DNA from: Porphyridium purpureum
Lineage: Eukaryota > Rhodophyta > Bangiophyceae > Porphyridiales > Porphyridiaceae
Length of the DNA stretch: 64,000 bases
Reading direction: 5' to 3'
Assembly (NCBI GenBank): GCA_008690995.1
Contig: VRMN01000001.1
Coordinates: forward strand, 1,302,001 to 1,366,000
Shown piece after piece: positions 37,768-47,494 of the stretch (position 1 is its first letter; each line of letters opens with the position of its first letter). A model generated the notes under the pieces. It made no database searches, was not told the DNA's origin, and saw only the letters and a program-made list of their open reading frames with translations. The position numbers and the translations under genes were made by a program.

Positions 37768-38863
37768 CTTGCCCGGCCTATGTCGCGCGCACTTGCTCCC
37801 TCCGTGCCCGCCGCAGTCGAAGTCACGTCTCACCACCACGTGCCCCGCGCTTTGGCCCCGCCCGACTTGCGCTTTGCATGACCCGCGCTGCACCGCATCA
37901 ACCGCGCATGCACGGCCCCATCCACGCCCCGCGCGCTGGCCGCAGTCCTCGCGCCGCTTTCCCCCGACCGCGGCGCCGCCCACGTGCGTGACCCCTCCGT
38001 TCTCTGTCCCTGAACGCACTCCGCCCGACGTGCCCGACCCGTCCGCGCCGCGCGACTCGAACTCAATCACCGAAATCTGTGCCACACACACGACACACAC
38101 ACACACACACACTCACAATACCCCACGCGCTTTGTCACGCTTCGGTCACACATACACACACTCTCGTTCTCTCATTCCTCTATCAGTTCGCTACTCAAAC
38201 TCATCGAACCATCCCTCTTTTCCTTTACTACCACCACCACCACCACGACTACTCGTCACTACTAGCACACATTCACACACACGCCTTCCCTTTCATACTC
38301 ATGTCTTCTCAGTTTTGATACTGTAGCTCGTGCCCTATGCTTCCTTTTTCTTTCTCTTTTTTCCTTCTCCTATCACCATGACCATGTCCATGGGTTTACA
38401 ACTCTCACCACGCCATCTCACGAAACAATACAAAAATGACAAATCCAGCCTTTGTTTGCACAGTTTACGTGTGTGTATGTGTGTAAAAAGTGACCACAAC
38501 GAGAACCAAAATCTCAGCACAGACACCTAGAAATCGGACGCACTCGGTCACTGTACACTACTGTGTCGTGGTCCAATCGTCGATGGACTGTACCTCGTTC
38601 GGTGGATGGGTAGGGGTTCTGTGCGTGTACACGTGTGACTTTAGGCGCGACGCGCGCGCTCGTGGGAGTGCATGAGTAAATGGGCGTGTTTTGTTAGGAT
38701 GATTACGTGGGACGGACAAGGCGTGCTGCGGCTGTTGACTGCGTGGGTGGGTAGGGGAACAGTGAGGGTGGAAAGGAAGGTGGGTGTTGGGTTGTGCTAA
38801 GGGACAGAGAGCGTGGTGCGGAGGTAGGGGTGGAGCGAGCGTGCGTGCGTGCGGTCGGTGGAA
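37768..38863. other. intergenic region with simple repeats
   Basis: About 1.1 kb of C- and T-rich DNA upstream of the DEP-DUF547 gene. It contains an interrupted CA tract at about 38082-38112, further CA-rich pieces near 38150-38165 and 38270-38285, and a run of CAC triplets near 38230. Long frames here are low-complexity and not credible genes. Confidence 0.7.
38082..38112. repeat. (CA)n microsatellite, interrupted
   Basis: A CACACA...CGACACAC...CACA tract about 30 bp long lies in the presumed 5' flank of the DEP-DUF547 gene. Confidence 0.9.
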
Positions 38864-40457
38864 ATGGCGTCGAGGATCGGGATGATGTCGCGCTCGCTGA
38901 TGCGCAGAGTCGGGAGTGGCGCCATGTCTGCGCGGTCCACCGCCGCCGGCTCGCCGAACGCCGGCTCGCGCCCGTTCACTAGGTACGTGGGAGCCGCTCG
39001 GATCGACGCGAGGCCCAGAACTGATCGGGTGCTTCTTGTGCATGCGTGGCACACCGCTTTTGGCCTGAAGGGTAGCTGACTGACTGTCTGAATGTATTGA
39101 TGTGCTTGGTGCGTGTTGTGGCTCGATCGCGAAATGACACAGGTTTCGGATGGATGCGGGTGCCGGCGCCGGTGCGCGCTATGGGACGTGGGTGAGATGC
39201 GGCGACTTGTGCGGAAACGGCGCCATGCTGCGCAGCGCGTGCATAGTGTCGACGCACAGTGGATCAAGGATAACCTTGATCGGATCCTCGCTCCTCGAGG
39301 AGGCTTCTGATGCCGCGCTTGACGATGATGGTACTTGACTTACTCTGCTTTTATTTTGGTTGGTTTTCTTTTTCTCCGGCGAGTTAATCCCATCCTCATG
39401 CCCTTGCCCGTCGCCGCCATGACCTTGACCGTCGTCGCTCAGTTACATGTTGTGTCTGCACCTGATGCTGCAGAAACCCGCCGGTGGCTAGGGGCCGTGC
39501 TTCAGAAGGAATGTGCGTCTCTCCAAAGCTCCGGTGATGGATCTTCGCCCAGCGGCGTGGGGTAACCTTTCCGTGTTGGGCGACTTGAGAGTCACGCATT
39601 TGGAAAAGGCAGGAGCAGGCGGTCGGTGCAGTCAGGAACCTGAAGTGGGACACAGAGGCGACGCAGTGCAGGGGCAGCAGATATAGTCGCAGGACACAGT
39701 GCTAACCGAGTGGCTGCTGTGTTCCAGGATGATTTTCTTTGCCTGCCTGTGACCTCTCCATTTTCTTTCATTTAAGGCCTATAGCCTGATGCGTGTCGGG
39801 CAAGGCGGCGGGCTGCGCGTGGATGACAAAGCAGGGTACGTTGCATACCGTTTGGCGGCGACCGCAGGTACTTGGGCTATGATGGGGTTAATTCCTTTTT
39901 TTGATTCTCTTCTGTCAGATGCTCGTTTAGTCGTGAACACTGTGGGCTAACTCGAAGCTGACTCTTCAATTCTCCGCCGTCTCCCCCTCCACGCCGTCTT
40001 GTCCTATGATGTGGCCGTTGATCTCATTTCCGCTGCGTCGTCCCTTCTTTACGCGTGCTTCATGCTTGTGTTGTATTCGTTGTTCTCCATCGGCAAGCAT
40101 GACGCTTTGTTGTTCGGAACACATCGTGCATTGCCCGCGCTCGCGATGGCCCTCTTTTTCGGCAGTCTAGGTTGATTGGGCGCGGTGCTAACTTTCTGTG
40201 TGTGGTCTTCTGTTGCCTTTCCAAGTATAACCAGGTCGAATAGGGGCGGGCGACAAAGTCTCTGTGATGCAGCCAATCTTGGCGTCTTGATTGAGGTCTT
40301 TGTTGCGAGCCGTGGGAGTATACCGGATGCGGGTTCCAGCACGTGTGCGTGCGTGCCTGATTCGTAGCGATACCTCTCTCTGCAATCGACGGTGTCGTTA
40401 GTTTTCCTTTTGGCTTCCAGGTTCGATTTTATGGCTGACGAGATCGTGGAAAAGTAA
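38864..40457 (+). CDS. candidate four-exon gene for a small organelle-targeted protein
   Basis: No long frame exists here, but plus-strand splice signals are dense. A coherent model is exons 38864-38982, 39143-39191, 39777-39835 and 40421-40457, with donors GTACGTGG, GTGAGATG and GTACGTTG and acceptors ending ACACAG, ATTTAAG and GGCTTCCAG. Exon phases agree (2, 0, 2) and give 87 residues. The start MASRIGMMSRSLMRRVGSG looks like a mitochondrial presequence, and the end reads FDFMADEIVEK. Other open stretches between exons 3 and 4 (39753-39947 and 39951-40172, the latter hydrophobic) may be alternative exons. Family unknown. The exact exon set is uncertain, and transcription on the plus strand is inferred from the pyrimidine tracts. 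Confidence 0.35.
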
Positions 40458-40596
40458 ATGACAGAGGTGTTTGGACGCGAAGAATCGTGGCGCTCTGGGC
40501 GGATACTTTGGCGACGTGGTATGCACCATGGCTACATCATTCACGCGCTCGTTGTACCGTTTGCAACCTTGTGCCGTGGGACAGCCATGCCTACTT

Positions 40597-41865
40597 TCAC
40601 ATTTTGCACACGAGTTTCAGAACCACTGCTCCATGGTCGCTACCCGTGAGCTCGTCCTTCAGGTGATAGCAATCGACTGGTCGCACGTCATCGGAATCGA
40701 GCAAGTTATGGCTCGTGATGAAGTAGTCCAGACGCAATCCTCGATTAATTGGTCTGTTGTTCGCGCGCATGGACCAGTAGCTGAACACACCTTGCGCATC
40801 CGGGAAAAAATAGCGGAAAAGGTCGACGTATCCAGTTCCCAAAAATCGAGCAAATGACTCTCTTTCCTCTTTCGTGGTTCCTGCTTGCTTCAGCATTCGC
40901 TTGTCATCCGGGTTTACCATGTCGAGGTCCTTGTACGCTACATTCAAGTCGCCACCCACAATAACCCGGTGCCCGTTGTCCGTGAGGCGCGCAAGATAGT
41001 GTTCAAAGTCCGTCGTCCACCGGTTGATACGGTAGTCCAGTCGCTTCAGATCCTGGCCGGAATTCGGTGTGTACACGGTAATAAGGGTAAAGCGCGTGAA
41101 ATACAGGGTGACTACACGACCTTCGTCTAGAGACTCTGCATTTCCTGGAATGCCGTATTCGGGTTCTGAGACAAGATCTAATAAGCCAAGGGCACTGCGA
41201 TCGCTCCCACTTTGTTCCTTTGTTTTTTGGCGCACGAGCACAGCCACGCCAGCGTACCCTTTCTTGGTTTTCGAGGAACAGAAGTAAGTCCGGAAAGACC
41301 CGGCCAGCAGCTTGTCCAGCTTGTTTCCCATTTCCTCATGATGTGATTCTTGCAATTTGGTCTCTTGCAAGCAGATAATGTCAGCAGACTCGGCCAAGCG
41401 GCGGAACTGGTCTCTCACCACTTCGCCGTCTTCCTTAGTTAGTAAAGAACGCAAACTTGCACAATTCCACGTCACGAGCGTCAGCACATGCTCATTGTCA
41501 TGATCCCAAATAAAATGTTTCCGCGGAGTTTCATCACGCGTAAAGCTTTGGCGGCTTTTCTTTGCCGCAGGACTTGGATCCGGGCCGCGCTTGGACTCGT
41601 GGGCGGCTACGGCATTGATCTTCGTAGACCGCTTATGTGCCATACCCGCGGCTTCCAGTCGTCGCACCAAATCGGCCTTGTTCCCCTTTGTGCTGAGGTT
41701 TCGCTCACTCAATATTTGCTTCAGTTCAGCCACCTTCAAAGTGCCCAGCTTTGGTCCTTCTGCGTGCATGCACAACGCGCGGAGCGAGCAGCCGACTTGT
41801 CGCGATGTCCGAGGAGCAGCAACTTTGAAGACCCAAGTGCTCACGAACACAGCATATATCTTCAT
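40597..41865 (-). CDS. AP endonuclease (exonuclease III family) with SAP domain
   Basis: The 422-residue product begins with a leader (MKIYAVFVSTWVFKVAAPRT...) consistent with organelle targeting. A SAP DNA-binding motif follows at about residues 40-75 (LKVAELKQILSERNLSTKGNKADLVRRLE). The ExoIII-type EEP domain follows: LVTWNCASLRSLL, ADIICLQETKL, TVYTPNSGQDLKRLDYR, IVGGDLNVAYKDLD, RLDYFITS and the terminal GSDHGAVVLKL. It would cut DNA at abasic sites in base-excision repair. SAP-plus-ExoIII is the layout of plant ARP. ATG 41865 is chosen; upstream codons to 41913 begin only with GTG. A later ATG (MHAEGPKLG) would remove the leader. Confidence 0.9.
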   Translation of the reverse strand: MKIYAVFVSTWVFKVAAPRTSRQVGCSLRALCMHAEGPKLGTLKVAELKQILSERNLSTKGNKADLVRRLEAAGMAHKRSTKINAVAAHESKRGPDPSPAAKKSRQSFTRDETPRKHFIWDHDNEHVLTLVTWNCASLRSLLTKEDGEVVRDQFRRLAESADIICLQETKLQESHHEEMGNKLDKLLAGSFRTYFCSSKTKKGYAGVAVLVRQKTKEQSGSDRSALGLLDLVSEPEYGIPGNAESLDEGRVVTLYFTRFTLITVYTPNSGQDLKRLDYRINRWTTDFEHYLARLTDNGHRVIVGGDLNVAYKDLDMVNPDDKRMLKQAGTTKEERESFARFLGTGYVDLFRYFFPDAQGVFSYWSMRANNRPINRGLRLDYFITSHNLLDSDDVRPVDCYHLKDELTGSDHGAVVLKLVCKM

Positions 41866-42763
41866 TCTCTCGGTGTCCACCACCGAATTGGGGTGGCGCT
41901 CAATTCTGGCCACCGTGTGAAAAAGGATCGATTTTTCATCGTATTTGTTGCGCCGGCAGAAGTCAGGAAATCCGGTGTCCTCTGAGATGGCCTGTAGTGA
42001 GTGGGGAGGTCAAGGAAACAACTCGTTAGAAGGCAGAACTGTGGAAGATGATGCGGAACCTGTAAGCGAAGATTTCCTAGCTCGAAATCAAACAAGGAAA
42101 CCCTGCTTCATCCGCGGCGCGTGAAAAGCAGTCTTTATGGGCAATTTCTTGCTTGAGCTGGCACATTGAGCCGCTCGACTGAGCTTTGAGGAAGCATGCA
42201 CCAACAACACCAGGCCAACAGGAAAGCGTGTGCTTGCTCTTCGGGTACTGAGGCATGCAAATAGGAAATTTGGAGCGTGGTTCTCTCGGTCCAGCAAACT
42301 GTGTGCTCTGAATGTGTTTTCGGGCTTACGCGAGCCATCATTTCAACACACTTTGCCAAAGTAAGTTTGGGTGAAGGCTTATTGCTGCGCAAGTGTGCTC
42401 GGTTTCCGACAAGATGAACTAGCTCTTTGCGCATGGTGATCTTATCATAGCTCCTGTATTGAGCAGTCACGTGTTGCGAGGGTTAACACCGCCACTTCGT
42501 CGTGTTCGGGATTCGAGTTGTCTTTAACACCCTGCTAGTTGTCTATCCGTGGCTGGTTTGCGATTGCACGTGCCTCATTCCTGGACGCGGCGGCCGCAAA
42601 ACGCCATCATGCAGGAAAAGCGATTCTATCACGCCTCTTGGGAACGTGTCACGAAGCACGCGCATGAGGGAGTCATCTCACACAGCAACAGTCTCGGTGC
42701 GATCAGGGCCGCACTCTAGCTTCGCTGCGGAGCGGTGATACAAAGAGTGTCGGAACATCTCCA
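41866..42763. other. intergenic region
   Basis: About 900 bp upstream of the AP endonuclease. One minus-strand frame from ATG 42434 (99 codons, ending at 42135) has ordinary composition but no recognisable domain; I do not annotate it as a gene. Nothing else stands out. Confidence 0.5.
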
Positions 42764-43306
42764 TCAAATATCCTCGTCTTCAATGTAGCAGCGCGTCAGA
42801 GCCAGGCTGATACCGGACGAACGAGCGCGGTCCGCAATCGGAGAGCTTTCCAAAGGCAACTCGGCCAGAATGACTTGAGCATGCGGCTGTGATCTCCATT
42901 GTGCAAATCGGCTAGGCGCATTTGCTCGATCCCTACCAAAATCTGCCGCCGCCGCATGTATTCCCGATGCCGCGGTTCTGGACAGTCCATGAAATGAATC
43001 ACAAGCTCACGTTAGGGATCGACGAATGCCGCGCAACACGACCAAGTAAAGAACAAACCGTCCTCCGCGAAAAGAAGAACAAAACACACTCGACGTCAGC
43101 TATACTGTTTCTTTCGACTCCACTTCTGCCAACAATCTGTGCCTGCACTTTGGATCGGATCTGCAATCGCTGCACTCCTACCTCAACCACAAAACGTACC
43201 TGACGCTGGTGCTGGGACTCCCGCAGGACTTCCCCAGCGTAGACGCGCCAGACCGGCACCCCGACCGAATCATCTGACGGTACAGAAGCCCTCGTGTCAC
43301 CGACAT
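42764..43306 (-). CDS. candidate two-exon gene for a small protein
   Basis: A two-exon model on the minus strand gives 106 residues: exon 43306-43200, intron 43199-42978 (222 bp, donor GTACGTTTTG, branch-like CTAAC, acceptor TGTCCAG) and exon 42977-42764. The phase agrees. The product starts MSVTRGLLYRQMIRSG, a basic N-terminus containing an LYR triplet as in mitochondrial LYR-motif proteins, though this may just be a presequence. It ends ISLALTRCYIEDEDI. The 71-codon second exon contains no internal ATG, which fits an internal exon. The GTACGT donor is the same form seen in the 38.9-40.5 kb candidate. Family unknown. Confidence 0.35.
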
Positions 43307-44776
43307 CTTGGTTCCACTGTGCCGTCCACCCACGCTGGCGCGATTCGTCTCCAACAAGTTGAGTTATCCGACGAAGCCTGTTGTGATGGCGCAAAGTGAC
43401 GAGCAGAGAAGGTCTTCGATGCCGACTCAGACGAAGAAAGGAACGGGACACACGCGATGTTTAAAGCTGCACGACGCACAATGGAGAAACGCACGATAGT
43501 CGTTGGGCTGATGATGGCGTCAACAGAGTAAATGTTGTGCCTCGTTAACTTGGCGGACGCTACTCGGCCCATGTGAATGCGCGAGGAAGAATCGGCAAGA
43601 AGCACAACATGCGAGACGTCAAAAGCCCCCCAGGGATGAGGGCAAGTCGGGATTGTCTGATTTTTCGGGCTTCCTTAATATTTAATGAAGGCGACGCCGG
43701 AGCACTCCGCTCGCTACCCCGCCTGCCAGGCCATCTCAGTGCGCATCGCGCTGATTGTGGGCCGAATTTCAGAATTTCAGTATGCCTTTTGACCTCCTCT
43801 GCTTGCGCATTGACCACGGAAAGCAAACGGCTCTTGGTTGCTTCTTGGAATACTACGAATTTCGCCCGGGAGATAAAGTTTTCTCCTGCGTTCGAGAGGT
43901 CGTAGCGAGTCAAGCATGAACAAGAGAAACGTGCAAGCACCCGCGTGCTGCAGAGCAGATCCTCGTGGACAGTTTTGGTCAAATATGCACCGATAACAGC
44001 TCCGCCAGAAGGGCTGACGAAGATGAAGCAGAAAGTGGCACTGACGACACCCGAGCGAGGATATCTCCTAAGGCATGGGACGACCACAGCGTCACGCTTG
44101 AAATGACTTCCCCAGTGATATTCAACGACTTTCCTAGGCGACCGTGCGTCTCATGAGACTGTGACTGCGCATCGCGCTCGTTGCGGGCTGGACTTTGCGA
44201 ATCTAGCGCGCCCTTCGGCCGTGTTCTGGTTGATTATTGGCCACAGCAGCGACGTGGTTATCATCTGCCCGAGCGAGCAACGCGCTCTACTCGCAGTCGA
44301 GGCAGCTCGCTCCTGCTTTGATGCGTACGCAGCAAGCTAAGCCTGAGACAAGGCAGCAGATTAACGCGTAGCCTTTTCTGCCCAGGGCCGTTTCACTCAA
44401 CTATTGTCGTCACTATTGCGCCAACGCAGCCGCAGACTCGCCGCAGACTTGCCGTAGTCGCTGATCGTTGATTTCTCCATCTCAGCGTAAAAGAGCACCA
44501 GATCTCTGCGGCGCTCATTGCTCTGGCGTCGGCAGGCTGCGCTCAAAACGCCAACGAAAGCTGACGCGAGCACTGATTGGAAGCGTTTCCCAACACGGAA
44601 CGAATGCCTCGATTTCGCCCGTCTTTTCATACTGGCCAGCCGTTTGCCGATAAAAACAAGCCGAACGTCATTCGAGAGGAAAGAATGGGCTGAGAGTACA
44701 AGATTGCCCGATGCCGTAAACGGGGACAAAGGGCGGAGACGATGCGCCTGAACGCAGCGGAGGGGCTGGGAAGATC
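43307..44776. other. intergenic region
   Basis: About 1.5 kb upstream of the secreted Cys-rich gene. The longest frame (43560-44087 minus) has no usable ATG near its start and no recognisable motif. I see no repeat or RNA gene; it is probably regulatory and UTR sequence, or contains unrecognised small exons. Confidence 0.5.
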
Positions 44777-47017
44777 ATGGAGCGCATGGTTGCATTTCGG
44801 CTCACGCCGCTAGTGTCGGTGGGCGTGCTCTTCTTCATTTACGGGTTTCTGGACACCGTCGATGGCGCCGGGCCGGTCAGGAGCCATTCGGATGGATTGT
44901 CGCCGGGTATTGGGCGCGCGGCACGTCCGGTGGCGCTACAGAGACGTCCCGTGGCTCGTGTGAGTGCCGCGAGCGCGGACAGGCTTGCTTACAAAGAGGA
45001 GGACTGGGGTCGTGTCTTGATTGAGAGGGCTTACTCGGCCACACGCGAGGGTGTTCCGGTGTTGTCACCAGATTGCTCTACTGCACATCTCGGTCAGTGC
45101 GGGATTGACTTTGAGAACCCATCGAGCTTGCCATGTGCTGAATGTTATACTACGAAAGAAGACGTGGACATGAGCACCTGCTTTGCTGCTTGTTGTCCCA
45201 ATCTTGGAATGTCTGGCTTTTCTTGCTTTCATGAGGTTGCAGCAAGTTCGGCTTGCGCCTCAAAAGCAGACCGGCAGCAGCTTGATATCCTCTCATCTGC
45301 TTTCCATGGCCTCAGGGAAGTATGCGCAGCGAGTCAGTGCCTGACACAGGTTGGACACGAATGCCGCTTTGACTTTTTCGACCATAGCAGTCTGTTGACA
45401 TGCTTTAGATTTTGTGGAAGCCAGCCCTTGTGCTACGAAGAGTGCTGTATCGCGTCGCAAGGTATTTTGGATCAAGTTGCTTGTGCAATAGATGGGGCAC
45501 GGGAACAGTGCGGAGGCCTCCTGAAGGACCCTGGGGATCTGGAATTATTTCTTGCGCCTCTGATAGCATTTGCTGGCAGGAATTGCTTCATTCCGGTCGC
45601 ATCAGAATGTGAGTCGACAGTCAAGGATCAATGTCTGGATTCCCATGTTCATCAGGTATGCAATGTCTATTCGGAATCGTTTGATGCAGAAGAGTGCTGT
45701 AAGACAGATGTGCGTGCCCACTTCTGTCTCGCGCAAGCCGCTGTAAATGCTGCTGAATGTGGTGTCGGGACTGGACATGTTCGACTGCTCGTTGAGAAAG
45801 GGTTTCATAAGAGCGAAGGGGAGTGCGCGGCTCTGCTTCAAGAAACCGGCAAGGACTGGCGTCGTCTTCAGTTCGAGATTTGTGCCTCAAAAATTGAAGC
45901 ATCTTGTTCCGTAGACATATCAGCATCGAGTCCATGGAATAATTTGTGCTCATGTGAAGGCGGGAACGAGGAAACGTGCGAACAAGAGTGCTGCCGTGCA
46001 ATTCAAAACGCCCGAGAATGTGCCTCTGTTTCTTTACGATTCTGCACGCGTGCAGGCGTGGAAGGGGCTGTTCGAAGTGTCGGAAGGGAAGCGTTATTGG
46101 CTCCGACCGAGTTTGAGTGCGAGCACTGCGGTGTGCTGTGCCCTTCCATGCCTTCTGAGTCCGAACCCTTGAGTGCAAGCCAACCGGAAGGCGAGATGTT
46201 TGAGGAACAATCGGTTGTGGTGATGCGTGAGCCTGCGGCAGAGGACCCTGGTGAACAACCCTCTAAGGAGCGACTGGCGGAATCAGCTGAGCAGTCGTTC
46301 GATACGGAACAGTCTAGATTGTCGAAGCAGCCTTTAGACACAGACTCGCTGGAGCTTGTGTTTGCGGAGCTCGAGCTTGACTATTCCGAGCAACCCGTTG
46401 AAAATCGCCAGGCCATGGAAGAACCCCAAGAAGATTCCACTGAAGAGCCAACCGAGGAGCCGATCGATGTATCAACAGCTACACCGACATCCGAGCCGAC
46501 ACCAACACCAACGCCGACATCCGAGCCAACAGCAACAACAACGCCCGTGCCGACAGTGGCGGTTACAGCAACGAGCAGCCCCACGCCTGCGCCCGTGTGT
46601 ATCGACGCTGAATGGATCGAGGCACATGGCCTGGACAAGGTGCACACCGGCGACGGCTTTGGCGAGCTTCTGTGCATTGTGGGGCTGGAAGAGCTGCCTT
46701 GCGGGACGCCGGACCACGTGCTGGAGGTGTCCGCCCAGAGCGTTGCGCGTATGCGCCGAGGCGGCTTGATGCTTCGCACGTACGGCGAGGTGTGCAGCGA
46801 GCGCGCATGCGTGAGGAAGCTGGGGCGCTTTAATGGCGTGCGTCATTCGGACGCGCACAGGATGCCGGAGCAGGAGGGCCACCGTGTGACGACCGTGTCG
46901 GACCGCGGGACGGGATGGAGTGCGGTGGAGAACCGCGTGGTGGTGAGCGCGCTCAAGATGCGGTGGCCACGTCTCACGGGTGCGCTCGCTTATTTACAGC
47001 GTACGAACAGCGCATAA
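44777..47017 (+). CDS. secreted Cys-rich protein with Thr/Pro linker, paralogue A
   Basis: The 746-residue product has an N-terminal hydrophobic segment (PLVSVGVLFFIYGFLDTV) serving as signal peptide or anchor. A Cys-rich region (about residues 95-455) follows with spaced CC and ECC motifs, for example ECYTTKEDVDMSTC and EQECCRAIQNARECASVSL. Then come an acidic stretch and a Thr/Pro-rich linker (PTPTPTSEPTATTTPVP). The final about 145-residue domain contains GELLCIVGLEELPCGTPDH. The linker suggests O-glycosylation and an extracellular or wall location. It is paralogous along its length to the next gene. The Cys-rich part is strongly diverged, but the last 526 bp are identical between the two. 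No known family is recognised. Confidence 0.8.
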   Translation: MERMVAFRLTPLVSVGVLFFIYGFLDTVDGAGPVRSHSDGLSPGIGRAARPVALQRRPVARVSAASADRLAYKEEDWGRVLIERAYSATREGVPVLSPDCSTAHLGQCGIDFENPSSLPCAECYTTKEDVDMSTCFAACCPNLGMSGFSCFHEVAASSACASKADRQQLDILSSAFHGLREVCAASQCLTQVGHECRFDFFDHSSLLTCFRFCGSQPLCYEECCIASQGILDQVACAIDGAREQCGGLLKDPGDLELFLAPLIAFAGRNCFIPVASECESTVKDQCLDSHVHQVCNVYSESFDAEECCKTDVRAHFCLAQAAVNAAECGVGTGHVRLLVEKGFHKSEGECAALLQETGKDWRRLQFEICASKIEASCSVDISASSPWNNLCSCEGGNEETCEQECCRAIQNARECASVSLRFCTRAGVEGAVRSVGREALLAPTEFECEHCGVLCPSMPSESEPLSASQPEGEMFEEQSVVVMREPAAEDPGEQPSKERLAESAEQSFDTEQSRLSKQPLDTDSLELVFAELELDYSEQPVENRQAMEEPQEDSTEEPTEEPIDVSTATPTSEPTPTPTPTSEPTATTTPVPTVAVTATSSPTPAPVCIDAEWIEAHGLDKVHTGDGFGELLCIVGLEELPCGTPDHVLEVSAQSVARMRRGGLMLRTYGEVCSERACVRKLGRFNGVRHSDAHRMPEQEGHRVTTVSDRGTGWSAVENRVVVSALKMRWPRLTGALAYLQRTNSA

Positions 47018-47027
47018 CTGGGCAGAG
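46502..47027. repeat. 526-bp segment identical to 49292-49817
   Basis: The end of paralogue A, from the Thr/Pro linker through the stop codon and 10 bp beyond, is base-for-base identical to the same part of paralogue B at offset 2790. Flanks on both sides diverge at once. Confidence 0.95.
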
Positions 47028-47494
47028 TGTGCGTTGGAAAAGCGGGACATCATGATCGTCGAAAGACCTTGGACGCGTCTCTGTCTCGGCTCTCATAAGT
47101 GACAAATACATAGTGCTCGACGCCTCTGTGCTATCTTGCACGTCCACTCTGCACGCAGCCACCCCGGCAACCACGCGGTCACCAATGAGCCGAACTTAAA
47201 CCTGCACGTGTCTCTGTCGAGCGACCTGTACCGTAACACCAGCGTGCAGACAGTGCAGACACTGCGCCCATGTTCTAAATTTGGATTGAGGCAATTTGCT
47301 GGCGTGGGCCTTGCGGAGCGTGCCACTCGGACGCAGGTTGCGTGCTACGCACGGCTCGCACTCATGTGAGACTCTTGGCTGCTCGATGCTGAACAGCGAA
47401 CGGGTCAAAACACAGTCGAAGAGTCTCGCGCGCGGCGCAGCGAAGCGCGTGTCTGGGTCGGTGAGGAAAGGGTCAGCGACAGAACGCGCAACTG
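47018..47494. other. spacer between the Cys-rich paralogues
   Basis: About 480 bp between two tandem plus-strand genes, holding the 3' end of A and the promoter of B. No TATA box or repeat stands out. Confidence 0.6.

Noticed and set aside
38797-39267. Minus-strand frame with a protein-like middle (VNGREPAFGEP...)
   Set aside because: Pyrimidine tracts and donor/acceptor signals across the region favour the plus strand, and the resemblance can arise as the mirror of a plus-strand exon. It is kept in mind as an alternative.
42135-42434. 99-codon minus-strand frame starting at an ATG
   Set aside because: Composition is ordinary but there is no motif, neighbour logic or splice evidence.
43560-44087. 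175-codon minus-strand frame
   Set aside because: It opens with GTG and has an ATG only near its end; no domain, signal or repeat supports it.
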